A model generated the notes under the pieces. That model was given only the letters and a program-made list of their open reading frames with translations, was not told where the DNA came from and made no database searches. Made by a program: the position numbers and the translations under genes. 64,000 nt of DNA from Bacillus sp. FJAT-22090 (GTDB taxonomy: Bacteria; Bacillota; Bacilli; Bacillales_A; Planococcaceae). This document shows, in pieces, positions 8,348 through 18,060 of this stretch (position 1 is its first letter; each line of letters opens with the position of its first letter). The stretch is taken from contig NZ_CP012601.1 in assembly GCF_001278755.1 (NCBI RefSeq), positions 992,001 to 1,056,000 of the forward strand, read 5' to 3'.

Positions 8348-9262
8348 CTATTTTTTTACAGCGTGGATATGATGAATCGTTTCAAATGCGGTCAAATAAT
8401 CGGTTCGATTATTAAAGAAAACATCATTTATATTATCCGGAGATAAGTGTTCATAAATGAGTAATCCTAGGTCATCTAATAAGCTCTCGATCTCATAATA
8501 GGTGAAGCACGATTTCATTGGTTCTCCACTGATAGATGCCAGTTTCAACATGTTTTCCACCCTGTTGGATAAACCTTTTTCGTGAAATAACTTTTCGTCT
8601 GCGTAATCAAACACGATGGAACTACCTGATGGGACATTAGTAAAAAAATTCTTAATTAAATTTATGATCTCATCTTTAGATAAATAATATGAAACTCCTA
8701 AAAGGCTAAAAAAAGTTTTTTGGTTTTTAAATCCATTTTTAAACAATATCTCTTCAGAAAATTGTTTGGTGAAATCCATGGGGACAAAGTGAAGATTATT
8801 TGGAATTTCGAGTTGAGCATTTGCTAGCCGTTCTTTTTTAAACTCCTGCGTGGATGGATAGTCAATTTCAAATATTTCTAGGCTTTTATTAAATTGATCA
8901 TGACGAAAACAAAATGTATCCATTCCAGCACCAAGAATAACTTACTGCTTTAACCCTAATTCAATTTCGTTTATTAATACTTTTTCGCAATATGCTGTAC
9001 GTGCCAAGGTAATTGGAGAAAGCTGCACTTGAGTAATCCATTTTAAAATTTCATCTGGATCATCTTTAAACATTTGTGCAATATCTTTATTGAAAAACTG
9101 TATTCCTTGAATCATATTCTCACTGATGTCCGAAAACTCTTTTTGAGAAATTAGTTCTTTTGCAATAAAATCATCGAAAATTTTAGGGTTATCAAATTTA
9201 CTGTGATATGCTCGACCGAAAGCTGATATCAAAGAAGTGAGACTGGATTCATTCTGTTTCAT
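8348..9262 (-). pseudogene. Class I SAM methyltransferase (LCMT-type) with in-frame stop
   Basis: Two open stretches lie in the same frame and read as one protein of about 304 residues. The N-terminal part begins at ATG 9262 (KQNESSLTSLISAFGRAYHS) and ends GLKQ. A TAA at 8942-8944 interrupts, and the second part continues VILGAGMDTFCFRHDQF, the SAM-binding glycine loop of leucine carboxyl methyltransferase-like enzymes. The family has Tyr at the stop position (QYVILGAG), so a single TAT/TAC to TAA change explains it. The methyl acceptor is unknown. It is the only inward-facing gene between array elements in this part. Confidence 0.8.
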
Positions 9263-9286
9263 TATTTTACCTCCCGTATATAGAAA

Positions 9287-9319
9287 AATAAGATTCCCCC
9301 TGGCCAGGAGAATCTTATT
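9287..9319 (-). promoter_or_regulatory. Leader hairpin before the methyltransferase start
   Basis: AATAAGATTC (9287-9296) pairs perfectly with GAATCTTATT (9310-9319); on the minus strand the hairpin is followed by TTTTTC and then the CGGGAGG ribosome site. It could be an attenuator or an upstream gene's terminator. Confidence 0.5.
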
Positions 9320-9440
9320 ATAAAACAGAATTATTTAATTGTAAATTATAGCATAAATAAAAAATTTTGTCAAGTAAAAATAACTTTTATTATGCTGGTT
9401 ATATCGCACTAGTTGCGCATTTCGACCATAATTTGTAAAT

Positions 9441-9523
9441 TCAACTAACGGGTGCTTTACTTCAAGAAGGAGTAAAGCATTTTTTCTTATTGAACTAACG
9501 CGGCAAATAATTGAATAAAGAAG
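9441..9523 (+). repeat. Array element, type D
   Basis: CTAACGGGTGCTTTAC is followed by TTCAAGAAGGAGTAAAGC and TTTTTT; here the left palindrome's own GCTTTAC arm forms the terminator with GTAAAGC. The right palindrome (CTAACGCGGCAAATAATTG) is partly changed. Confidence 0.8.
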
Positions 9524-9564
9524 ATTGAAAGGAAAGTAATTCACAAAAAAAGGAGGTATAAAAG

Positions 9565-9795
9565 GTGGACTTATTACTCTGGATAACTATTGGTTTCATA
9601 ATAACCGGATTTGTTGTTCTCATTTCTATGAAAAAAGGTATGGAAAGTAAGCTTGCTTTTATAACAGCAAATATGGAAGGCGAGGAAAGTTCAACAAAAG
9701 CTAAATCCATAATTTGGTGGATAGTGAGTACCACAGCTTGGGGAATAGTGAGTATGATTCTTATTGTTTGGTGTTTTCATAATTACTTTGGATAA
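9565..9795 (+). CDS. Small two-helix membrane protein
   Basis: 76 residues from GTG 9565 behind AAAGGAGGT. Helices at about 3-21 and 50-72 flank a charged segment (KKGMESKLAF...EGEESSTKAK). No family recognised. It sits between two array elements (9441 and 9811) as a single cargo gene. Confidence 0.65.
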   Translation: MDLLLWITIGFIITGFVVLISMKKGMESKLAFITANMEGEESSTKAKSIIWWIVSTTAWGIVSMILIVWCFHNYFG

Positions 9796-9810
9796 CTGTT
9801 GTTTCAAATG

Positions 9811-9871
9811 TACTTAAACAAACGTCGTGCGTTAGTCAAATAGAGCAACGTTTTTAAGACGTTGCTTTATT
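9811..9871 (+). repeat. Degenerate array element with variant terminator
   Basis: ACTTAAACAAACG resembles the right-palindrome leader, GTGCGTTAGTCAAATAG is a changed palindrome arm, and GCAACGTTTTTAAGACGTTGC then TTTATTT forms a terminator hairpin not seen in other copies. The recombinase stop codon lies five bases beyond it. Confidence 0.55.
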
Positions 9872-9876
9872 TACAT

Positions 9877-10590
9877 TTAAAAGTACTTCTGATAATACTC
9901 TTTCCTTAGCCTCCCGCTTAATTGAGCGTATATCCTGGTGGTTTCACTTTTCTCATGCCCCATAAGACTTTGTATGACTTCAATAGGAGCTCCATTATTC
10001 AACAAATGAGTTGCGTAGCTGTGTCTAAGTTGGTGTGGATGAATCGCTTTATTGATTTCAGCCCGTTTGGAGATCCGCTTGATGATGTACCGCATTTGGG
10101 CGACACTCATTTTATGTGGCTGTCTTGCAGTTACAAAGATGGCAGGATGATGGTCATTCCGGCTTTCTAAATAGCGTTTAAGCCATATGTCGCAACGTGT
10201 ATTAAAATAAACTTTCCTTTCCTTATCACCTTTTCCTCTAACGATCGCGGATTGATTGGACCAATTGATATGGTTCTTTTCTAACGCAACAATCTCTCCA
10301 ATCCGACAACCGGTAGAAAACATAAATTCGAAAATCGCTTTTTCCATTGGGGAATGACAGGATTCACGAAGGTGTTCAATCTCCCGTTCGGTTAGATACT
10401 TGGGTATCTGCTTTCCCACTTTGGGTTCTTTAATTTTGGAAGTAGGATTCTTACTCAGGTATCCTTCTTCATGAGACCAACGAAAAAATGATTTCATAAA
10501 GCGGATACGATGTGCAAGACTGGCTGGTTTTAAATGCTTGCCGGATATTGCAAGATATTCCTTCAGTCGAATTGTGTCCAGCAATTCCAT
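9877..10590 (-). CDS. Tyrosine recombinase (XerC/phage-integrase type), N-terminally short
   Basis: 237 residues. The catalytic set is complete: Arg in TGCRIGEIVALE, Lys in GKGDKERKV, HPHQLRHSYATHLL, LMGHEKSETTRIYAQLS with the His and the nucleophilic Tyr. The N-terminal SAM-like DNA-binding domain is only half present: the first 50 or so residues of the usual 290-300 are missing and the frame hits TAG 27 bases upstream of ATG 10590. There is no insert between patches as in integron IntI. The gene ends against a degenerate array element and its 5' end abuts the ribosome site of the next gene, so it may be clipped. It is the only recombinase gene seen in the array. Whether it acts on the array palindromes is unknown. 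Confidence 0.88.
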   Translation of the reverse strand: MELLDTIRLKEYLAISGKHLKPASLAHRIRFMKSFFRWSHEEGYLSKNPTSKIKEPKVGKQIPKYLTEREIEHLRESCHSPMEKAIFEFMFSTGCRIGEIVALEKNHINWSNQSAIVRGKGDKERKVYFNTRCDIWLKRYLESRNDHHPAIFVTARQPHKMSVAQMRYIIKRISKRAEINKAIHPHQLRHSYATHLLNNGAPIEVIQSLMGHEKSETTRIYAQLSGRLRKEYYQKYF

Positions 10591-10605
10591 CGAGGAGGTG
10601 CTATT

Positions 10606-11180
10606 TTGAAAAGAATTCTATCAATTCAAGGTGGCATGGCTGGTGGAAAAACGACTCTAGTCAAAAGGTTAGAAGAGCATTTACTTGATGTATATTTTAC
10701 ATATGAAAATCCATACCCCATTGTTAGAAAAAGAGATTATTTGAATATAGATATATTTACAGAGGAAGGATTTATAGCAAATCAAAGGTTGTTTATTGAA
10801 GCTGAAATAAAACGGTATCATGAGTTGCCAAATAGTAAAATAATATTTGATAGAGGACCATAAGATATAGAATTTTATACTTTGCATTTTCCTAAAGCTA
10901 ACGGATTTACATGGAATATAGAAGATCACTTCAAGAATTACGGCAATGTCGTTCTGATATGATTTTATATTTGGATGGTAACGAAGAAGCTCTTCGAATG
11001 AGAATGCAGAAGGATTTAAGTAGAAGTAGAAAATATTTTCATAACATTATAAAATTACTTCCATTTGAGAGAGACTGGTATCTTCAATTTAATACAAATA
11101 TACTGGTTGTCAGCAATAGTACGCCAGAAGAAATAGAGGAATGGACAATTTGTTTTTTAAAGAGGAATAACTTTTTGTAA
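10606..11180 (+). pseudogene. Deoxynucleoside-kinase-like P-loop protein, stop plus frameshift
   Basis: TTG start at 10606 behind GAGGAGGTG gives KRILSIQGGMAGGKTTLVKR, a Walker A loop, then IIFDRGP, as in nucleoside kinases and small AAA ATPases. TAA at 10861-10863 (probably GAA before) interrupts. The same frame goes on to about 10915 (DIEFYTLHFPKANGFTW), after which the sequence continues in another frame as SLQELRQCRSDMILYLDGNEEALRMRMQKDLSRSRKYF to 11180. The gene thus carries one nonsense change and one frameshift. It starts divergently from the recombinase with only 15 bases between. Confidence 0.72.
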
Positions 11181-11224
11181 CAATATCAATTTATTCACTC
11201 ACATAATTTTATGCAAACGATTTT

Positions 11225-11260
11225 AAACGCTGTCCTTTTCACTTAAGATCAGCGTTTTCT
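11225..11260 (+). terminator. Terminator after the kinase-like pseudogene
   Basis: AAACGCTG (11225-11232) pairs with CAGCGTTT (11250-11257) around a 17-base loop, followed by TCTTG. Moderate T-run. Confidence 0.6.
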
Positions 11261-11367
11261 TGATTCTTCTTAGGACATTGAACTGTTCCTTTCTTTTTCC
11301 TCGATTTTATTTCTACCATTCCCCCTCCACTAAACGTTGTCTCAACCACAGTCGAGAGTTCACTTTT

Positions 11368-11424
11368 TTTGTAATACGATAATGAAGATAAAAAAATTCT
11401 GAATTTTGTGTTGACTTATACGAT
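11368..11424 (+). promoter_or_regulatory. Candidate operator/promoter region of paaK
   Basis: TTTGTAATACGATA (11368-11381) recurs in inverted orientation upstream of the thioesterase operon at 26642-26655. A second TACGAT lies at 11419-11424 and overlaps a TTGACT that could be a -35 box (11411-11416). The spacing and pairing of TACGAT motifs before both CoA-forming modules suggest a shared regulator. PaaX is the obvious candidate because its gene is in the cluster; this is inference. Confidence 0.45.
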
Positions 11425-11542
11425 TCGAACTATTAATCTAATATCATATTACTGTATATTATATCTCCGTTTTTTATTTGTTATATAAGACAGATGTTGA
11501 TAACTCCATTCCATAAAGAAAGAAAACTAGGGGGAATGATGT

Positions 11543-12883
11543 TTGTATAATCCATTAATTGAAACGATGCAGCGTAAAGAAATGGAAAGCCTACAGCTAG
11601 ATCGACTCCGTAGTACAGTTAAGAACGTTTATGAGCATGTTCCATTTTATCGAAAGAAATTTGATGAGCTTGGGATTAAGCCAGAAGATATTCAAAGTTT
11701 AGAAGATTTGACGAAGCTGCCATTTACAATAAAAAAAAATTTGCGAGATCATTATCCTTTTGGATTATTTGCAGTATCACAAGAAGAGGTTGTTCGGATT
11801 CATGGATCTTCGGGAACGAGTGGGAAACCAACAATTGTTGGATATACAGCAGAGGATATAGAAATGTGGGCTGAAGTTGTAGCGCGTTCAATTGTGGCGG
11901 CAGGTGGTAAAAAGACAGATATTTTCCATAATGCATATGGCTATGGTTTATTTACAGGGGGAATCGGGCTCCATTATGGTGCGGAAGTTCTCGGAGCAAC
12001 CGTTGTGCCAATGTCAGGTGGAAACACGGAAAGACAGATTACATTAATAGAAGATTTTAAACCTAGAGGCATTTGCGGGACGCCTTCATACATGTTGAAC
12101 ATAGCGGAGAAAATGAAAGAGAAGGGTATAGATCCGAGGCAATCATCGATGGAATATGGAATTTTCGGAGCGGAGCCATGGTCGGAAGAAATGAGAAAAA
12201 TGCTAGAGCAAACTTTCCATTTGAAAGCAGTTGATATTTACGGATTGAGCGAGATTATTGGACCAGGTGTCTCTGTTGAATGTCATGAAGCTCAAAATGG
12301 TCTACATGTGCAAGAAGATCATTTTTACATCGAGGTAATTAATCCTAAAACACTTGAACCGGTTGCTGAAGGGGAAGAAGGAGAGTTAGTTTTTACAAGT
12401 TTAACGAAGAAAGCGCTTCCAATCATTCGATATCGCACAGGTGACATTTCATCCATAACACGCGAGAAGTGTAAATGCGGCAGGACTTTGACGAGAATGT
12501 CGAGGGTGAAAGGTCGTACAGATGATATGTTAATTATACGTGGAGTGAATGTCTTTCCAACGGAAGTAGAACGGGTTCTTTTACAGGTGGAAAATCTTGT
12601 ACCTCATTATCAAATTCATTTAATTAGAAAAGATGCGATAGACATCGCCGAACTACATGTAGAAATAGATAATAATCTCTATGAAAAAATCAATGGTGAT
12701 TTAAGAGATTCACAAGTAACTCAACTGAAACTAGAAATTCAAAGTTCATTGAAATCGACCTGTTTAGTGTCTATGGATATTGTTTTCAATAGTCCTAAAA
12801 CGATACCAAGATCTGAAGGAAAAGCGATTCGAGTTATAGATTATCGAGATAAAAATGTAATAGGCGTGAAAGTTCATAGTTAG
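11543..12883 (+). CDS. paaK: Phenylacetate-CoA ligase
   Basis: 446 residues, the usual PaaK length, TTG start behind AGGGGG. It activates phenylacetate to phenylacetyl-CoA with ATP and CoA in the cytoplasm. The P-loop HGSSGTSGKPTIVGYT lies at about residues 87-102, followed by the aromatic-pocket region NAYGYGLFTGGIGLHYG, YGLSEIIGPGVS, YRTGDIS and the C-terminal hinge KGRTDDMLIIRGVNVFP. Four Cys near CECH and KCKCGRT are typical of PaaK. First gene of the paa run; the reductase gene follows after 15 bases. It also allows growth on exogenous phenylacetate independent of the dehydrogenase complex further on. Confidence 0.95.
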   Translation: MYNPLIETMQRKEMESLQLDRLRSTVKNVYEHVPFYRKKFDELGIKPEDIQSLEDLTKLPFTIKKNLRDHYPFGLFAVSQEEVVRIHGSSGTSGKPTIVGYTAEDIEMWAEVVARSIVAAGGKKTDIFHNAYGYGLFTGGIGLHYGAEVLGATVVPMSGGNTERQITLIEDFKPRGICGTPSYMLNIAEKMKEKGIDPRQSSMEYGIFGAEPWSEEMRKMLEQTFHLKAVDIYGLSEIIGPGVSVECHEAQNGLHVQEDHFYIEVINPKTLEPVAEGEEGELVFTSLTKKALPIIRYRTGDISSITREKCKCGRTLTRMSRVKGRTDDMLIIRGVNVFPTEVERVLLQVENLVPHYQIHLIRKDAIDIAELHVEIDNNLYEKINGDLRDSQVTQLKLEIQSSLKSTCLVSMDIVFNSPKTIPRSEGKAIRVIDYRDKNVIGVKVHS

Positions 12884-12898
12884 AAGGAGGAAGTCTGC

Positions 12899-14175
<1,277 letters not shown>

Positions 14176-14219
14176 AGTGGGCTAAATTTTATAGACTAGC
14201 ATAATTTTAAAATAATATA

Positions 14220-14239
14220 ACGTTATATAGTTATAACGT
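14220..14239. promoter_or_regulatory. Perfect 20-bp palindromic operator candidate before paaA
   Basis: ACGTTATATAGTTATAACGT has 8-base arms around a four-base centre (TAGT). It overlaps another perfect palindrome, ATATAACGTTATAT at 14215-14228. It lies 58 bases upstream of the paaA start, where a repressor such as PaaX could bind. Confidence 0.5.
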
Positions 14240-14297
14240 CATTAAATTGTTATATACAATCATATAAAGGCATAACTTTATTAAGGGGGGGTTAGAT

Positions 14298-15251
14298 ATG
14301 ACCAATTTGCAGAATGCGGCAGAAGAAGAACAATTGGCTCATTTCATGCAGCGAATTGAACGTGGCGACAAGATTGAAGCAGATGATTGGATGCCAGAAG
14401 AATACAGACTGACATTAATTAGATTGATTTCAATGCATGGCATTAGTGAAATAATGGGGGCACTTCCTGAGAAAGAATGGGTACCTAAAGCTCCTTCGTT
14501 AAATAGAAAGCTAAGCATTATGGCAAAAGTGCAAGATGAAATGGGTCACGGCCAGTTGCTTTTGCGGGTAACGGAAGACTTACTAGTTCCTTATGGAAAA
14601 AACCGTGGAGATATAATGCAAGACTTATTTAATGGAGATTTGAAATTCCATAACGTTTTCCATATGGAAACGAAAACTTGGGCGGACGCTGGAATTATAG
14701 GTTGGCTCGTTGATGGAGCTGCTATTATTACACAAACAAATATGCTTGGGGCTTCTTACGGACCGTATGCAAGAGCACTACAGCGAATTTGTGCAGAAGA
14801 GGTGTTCCATGCTCAACATGGTGAATCGATTATCATGGCTCTCGCTGAAGGTACAGATGAACAAAAGGCGATGATTCAGGAATCTCTCAATCGCTGGTGG
14901 GAAGCTTTGCTTATGTTCTTTGGACCGGCAAGCAAAGAGACGACAGGATCTTCGAAACAAGACTTGACGATAAAATATAAAATTCGGACTAAGACAAACG
15001 AAGAATTTAGACAACTTTTTTTTGATAAATACATTCCGCGTATTTTATCACTTGGTTTGACCATTCCGGATCCGACACTCCGTTTCGATGAAGTGAGTAA
15101 GCTTTGGTCTTATAAACAGCCAGATTGGAATGAATTTAAGAAAATCATAAAAAACGGGGGACCACGTTCACATGCACGTCTGAATTTACGAAGGTCATCT
15201 TACGAAAATAATGCATGGGTGCGTGAAGCGCTGAGCGTGAAAGTCACCTAG
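14298..15251 (+). CDS. paaA: Phenylacetyl-CoA 1,2-epoxidase subunit A (catalytic)
   Basis: 317 residues from ATG 14298 behind AAGGGGGGG. PaaA is the di-iron subunit that epoxidises the ring of phenylacetyl-CoA with O2. The ligands fit KVQDEMGHGQLLLR (about residue 75-90) and ICAEEVFHAQHGESI (about 158-172). The neighbours paaB, paaC and paaD follow with short gaps or overlaps, giving the standard PaaABC complex with its maturation protein. Confidence 0.95.
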   Translation: MTNLQNAAEEEQLAHFMQRIERGDKIEADDWMPEEYRLTLIRLISMHGISEIMGALPEKEWVPKAPSLNRKLSIMAKVQDEMGHGQLLLRVTEDLLVPYGKNRGDIMQDLFNGDLKFHNVFHMETKTWADAGIIGWLVDGAAIITQTNMLGASYGPYARALQRICAEEVFHAQHGESIIMALAEGTDEQKAMIQESLNRWWEALLMFFGPASKETTGSSKQDLTIKYKIRTKTNEEFRQLFFDKYIPRILSLGLTIPDPTLRFDEVSKLWSYKQPDWNEFKKIIKNGGPRSHARLNLRRSSYENNAWVREALSVKVT

Positions 15252-15269
15252 CGAAAGGAGGCAGAATAA

Positions 15270-15617
15270 ATGACCGAAGAGAAAACATTTTATCAAGAAT
15301 ATGAAGTCTTTAGCAAGCGAACGCCAAGTTCTGCTTTCCAACACCAATTTAGCTTATTAGCACCAAATGAAGATATGGCATTTATTTTGGCACAGGAAAA
15401 CTTCATGAGACGTGAACCGGTTGCTGACATTTGGATTGTGAATCGAAAGAATATTCGAAAGATGGATGTAGAAGAGAAGATGACGCTTGGCAGACTTGAC
15501 AATAAAGATTATCGGACAACAAAAGGTTATGGTTACTTAAAGAAAAAGTGGCGCCAGTACGAGCAGCAAATATTGGATGAAAAAGAGATTCTATCATGGG
15601 GAGGAGAGCGTAAATGA
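15270..15617 (+). CDS. paaB: Phenylacetyl-CoA epoxidase subunit B
   Basis: 115 residues, slightly longer than the usual 90-100. PaaB is the small non-catalytic subunit that bridges AC heterodimers. The conserved YEVFSKRTPSSAFQHQFSLLAPNEDMA and FMRREPVADIWIVNR segments are present; the C-terminal 20 residues are charged. Ribosome site GAAAGGAGG. Its stop overlaps the paaC start (ATGA), indicating translational coupling. Confidence 0.93.
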   Translation: MTEEKTFYQEYEVFSKRTPSSAFQHQFSLLAPNEDMAFILAQENFMRREPVADIWIVNRKNIRKMDVEEKMTLGRLDNKDYRTTKGYGYLKKKWRQYEQQILDEKEILSWGGERK

Positions 15618-16426
15618 ATGAAAATGAAACAGTCATGAGCCAGGAGTATAAAGAAGCATTAACAAGCTTATTATTCCAGCTTGCCGATGATGATTTCTTG
15701 TACGCCTATCGTGGATCTGAATGGCTCGGACTCGCTCCCCATATTGAAGAAGACGTCGCTTCTTCTTCCATTAGCCAAGACAGCATGGGGCATGCAGCGA
15801 TGTTCTATAAACTACTCGAAGATTTAGGAGTAGGAAATGCGGATGATCTTGCCCATTCACGTCCTGCACTGGAAAGAAAAAACAGCGTTTTGATGGAGCG
15901 AGTGAATGGTGAAGGCTATTATATGGAAACCCCCTCATATGATTGGGCTTATCAAGTTGTCAGAAGTTATTTTTACACACAAGCGAAAAAGATAAAAATC
16001 GATTCTTTATGTGAAAGCTCGTACAGTCCACTTGCAGATACTGCAGTAAAAGTGAGAATGGAGCTTTATTATCACAGGCTACACTGGGAAACGTGGTTTA
16101 AGCAATTACTTAGCTCTACAGATGTAGCGAAAAAGAAAATGGAAGAAGCTATCAAAAAAGTAATGGATGATTTTGGTGATGTATTCTCTTATGGAAACGA
16201 AAAAATACTAATTGAAAAAAGTAGATTAATAAGTAGTGAAGAGAGTTTGAGAGATAAATGGAAAGCAAGTATCGAATCGGTATTTGCAGCGCTTCAAATG
16301 GAAGTAACAAAGATATCGGATAAACCTACAAAAAACGGACGAAACGGTGATCATACGCAAGACTTGGTAGAAGCACTACACACACTTTCGGAAGTTTACA
16401 AGTTCGATCCAATAGCAACTTGGTAA
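15614..16426 (+). CDS. paaC: Phenylacetyl-CoA epoxidase subunit C (structural)
   Basis: 270 residues of the ferritin-like fold related to PaaA but with a non-catalytic site. LFQLADDDFLYAYRGSEWLGLAPHIEEDVASSSISQDSMGHA (N-terminal half) and YYHRLHWETWFKQLL are recognisable PaaC landmarks. It partners PaaA. It overlaps paaB by four bases at its start; paaD begins 26 bases after its stop. Confidence 0.93.
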   Translation: MNENETVMSQEYKEALTSLLFQLADDDFLYAYRGSEWLGLAPHIEEDVASSSISQDSMGHAAMFYKLLEDLGVGNADDLAHSRPALERKNSVLMERVNGEGYYMETPSYDWAYQVVRSYFYTQAKKIKIDSLCESSYSPLADTAVKVRMELYYHRLHWETWFKQLLSSTDVAKKKMEEAIKKVMDDFGDVFSYGNEKILIEKSRLISSEESLRDKWKASIESVFAALQMEVTKISDKPTKNGRNGDHTQDLVEALHTLSEVYKFDPIATW

Positions 16427-16452
16427 TTCGAAAATGGAAAGAGGTGACTTGC

Positions 16453-16953
16453 ATGGAAGAATCCTTAGAAATTTCTCCTCAGCGCGTATATGAAGTACTT
16501 GAAGGAGTAAAAGACCCGGAAATGGATTCCATTAGCATTATGGACCTAGGTATGGTGGGGGAAGTCACTATTGAAGAAAATAACGTAAAGGTAGTTTTGC
16601 TCCCTACTTTTTTAGGATGTCCAGCACTCGAAATTATTAAAAAGAATACGATCAATGCTGTAAAAGAATTACCGGAAGTGAAAGATGTCCAAGTGGAATT
16701 GGCCTTACACCCACCATGGACATCAGATCGAATAACGGAACGAGGACATGTGAATCTTAGGAAATACGGAATTGCACCACCACCAAGACAGATGGATGCA
16801 GACGGCTCATGGCATATAGATTGCGCTTACTGCGGATCTACCTATGTCACGATGGAAAATGTTTTCGGTCCGACTGCATGCAGAAGCATTTTGTACTGTA
16901 AGAGCTGTAAAAACGTATTTGAAGCTATGAAACCTATTTCTACATTAATGTAA
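16453..16953 (+). CDS. paaD: PaaD, Fe-S/maturation protein of the epoxidase
   Basis: 166 residues from ATG 16453, which has AAAGAGGTGA seven bases upstream; the longer frame from 16420 lacks a ribosome site. The N-terminal DUF59/MIP18 domain (VLEGVKDPEMDSISIMDLGMV, later FLGCPALEII) is followed by a C-terminal zinc-ribbon region with CAYCGSTY and LYCKSCKN. PaaD is needed for assembly of the epoxidase metal centre. Confidence 0.93.
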   Translation: MEESLEISPQRVYEVLEGVKDPEMDSISIMDLGMVGEVTIEENNVKVVLLPTFLGCPALEIIKKNTINAVKELPEVKDVQVELALHPPWTSDRITERGHVNLRKYGIAPPPRQMDADGSWHIDCAYCGSTYVTMENVFGPTACRSILYCKSCKNVFEAMKPISTLM

Positions 16954-16969
16954 AGCGAGGAGAAGAATA

Positions 16970-17272
16970 ATGGCAAAATTAATCGCGTTGTACAAACACC
17001 CTGAAAACAAAGAGGCTTTTGATGTACATTATTTCAACGTGCATGCACCACTAACAGCGAAGATTCCAGGACTTCGTGAGATGAAAGTGACGAAAGTAAC
17101 AGGATCTCCAATGGGTGGAGATGGAAAATACTATCTCACATGTGAAATGCATTATGACAGTTTGGATGCACTGCAGGAGGGCTTACGTTCACCGGAAGGA
17201 AGAGCTTCTGGCAAAGACTTAATGGGATTTGCAGGTGATCTTGTCACATTAATGATTGGTGAGGAAGCGTAA
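16970..17272 (+). CDS. EthD-family small protein
   Basis: 100 residues with the dimeric ferredoxin-like alpha-beta fold of EthD/YgiN proteins: AKLIALYKHPENKEAFDVHY, HAPLTAKIPGLREMKV, EGRASGKDLMGFAGD. Such a gene is often found beside paaD in Gram-positive paa clusters, as I recall, but its role is not established. Its stop codon overlaps the next start (TAATG), so it is translationally coupled to the hydratase gene. Confidence 0.8.
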   Translation: MAKLIALYKHPENKEAFDVHYFNVHAPLTAKIPGLREMKVTKVTGSPMGGDGKYYLTCEMHYDSLDALQEGLRSPEGRASGKDLMGFAGDLVTLMIGEEA

Positions 17273-18048
17273 TGAATCGTTTCGAATTCATTGAAACAAC
17301 TTTAAAGAGAAATATAGCAGTTATTGAGCTGAATCGACCTCGACAGTTAAACTCATTAAATCGAAAAATGGTCAATGAAATTGTCGTAGCGATGGAGGAA
17401 TTTGACCGAGATGAAAACGTTCGTGTAATAGTGCTTACTGGTAAAGGACGGTCTTTTTCCGCAGGTGCCGACATTGACGAAATGATGGATGATAATCCAG
17501 TCAGCTTAGAACAACTAAATCAATTTGCTGATTGGGACCGTTTTGCGCTCATAAAAAAGCCTATACTCGGTGCGTTAAAAGGGTTTGTCTTCGGTGGTGG
17601 ATTTGAGCTTGCCCTTTGCTGTGATCTATTAATCGCTAGTATCGGTACTGAATTTTCATTTCCAGAAGTAGGACTTGGCGTAATGCCAGGTGCAGGAGGA
17701 ACACAAAGGTTAACGAAACTTGTGGGTCGTACAAAAGCCCTCGAGTGGCTCTGGACGGGGGAGCGTTTTTCTGCAGAAACAGCTCTCAAAAATGGAGTTA
17801 TTAACAAAATCGTTGCACCTGAACTATTAATGGAGGAAACGATGAAACTGGCAGAGCGTCTTGCTAATCAACCCCTTCTATCATTGCGGCTTATAAAAGA
17901 TTCGGTTAATAAAGCTGTAGATTATCCTTTATATGAAGGAATGCAATATGAGAGAAAAAACTTCTATCTACTTTTCGCTTCACAAGATCAAAAAGAAGGT
18001 ATGAACGCATTTGTTGAAAAAAGAAAACCGAACTACCAAGGGAAGTAA
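17272..18048 (+). CDS. Enoyl-CoA hydratase (crotonase family)
   Basis: 258 residues. Both catalytic glutamates of true hydratases are kept: FGGGFELALCC and FPEVGLGVMPGAGG. The C-terminal FVEKRKPNYQG tail is typical. In the Paa route it would be PaaF, hydrating 2,3-dehydroadipyl-CoA, or it could help open the oxepin ring since no PaaZ hydrolase domain is seen. Two other crotonases lie in the cluster (18061, 22676) and roles cannot be told apart from sequence alone. Confidence 0.88.
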   Translation: MNRFEFIETTLKRNIAVIELNRPRQLNSLNRKMVNEIVVAMEEFDRDENVRVIVLTGKGRSFSAGADIDEMMDDNPVSLEQLNQFADWDRFALIKKPILGALKGFVFGGGFELALCCDLLIASIGTEFSFPEVGLGVMPGAGGTQRLTKLVGRTKALEWLWTGERFSAETALKNGVINKIVAPELLMEETMKLAERLANQPLLSLRLIKDSVNKAVDYPLYEGMQYERKNFYLLFASQDQKEGMNAFVEKRKPNYQGK

Positions 18049-18060
18049 GGAGGTCGTTGC

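Noticed and set aside
11212-11225. Possible cre box (TGCAAACGATTTTA) upstream of paaK
   Set aside because: Lacks the final CA, lies over 300 bases from the gene and overlaps the terminator of the preceding pseudogene.
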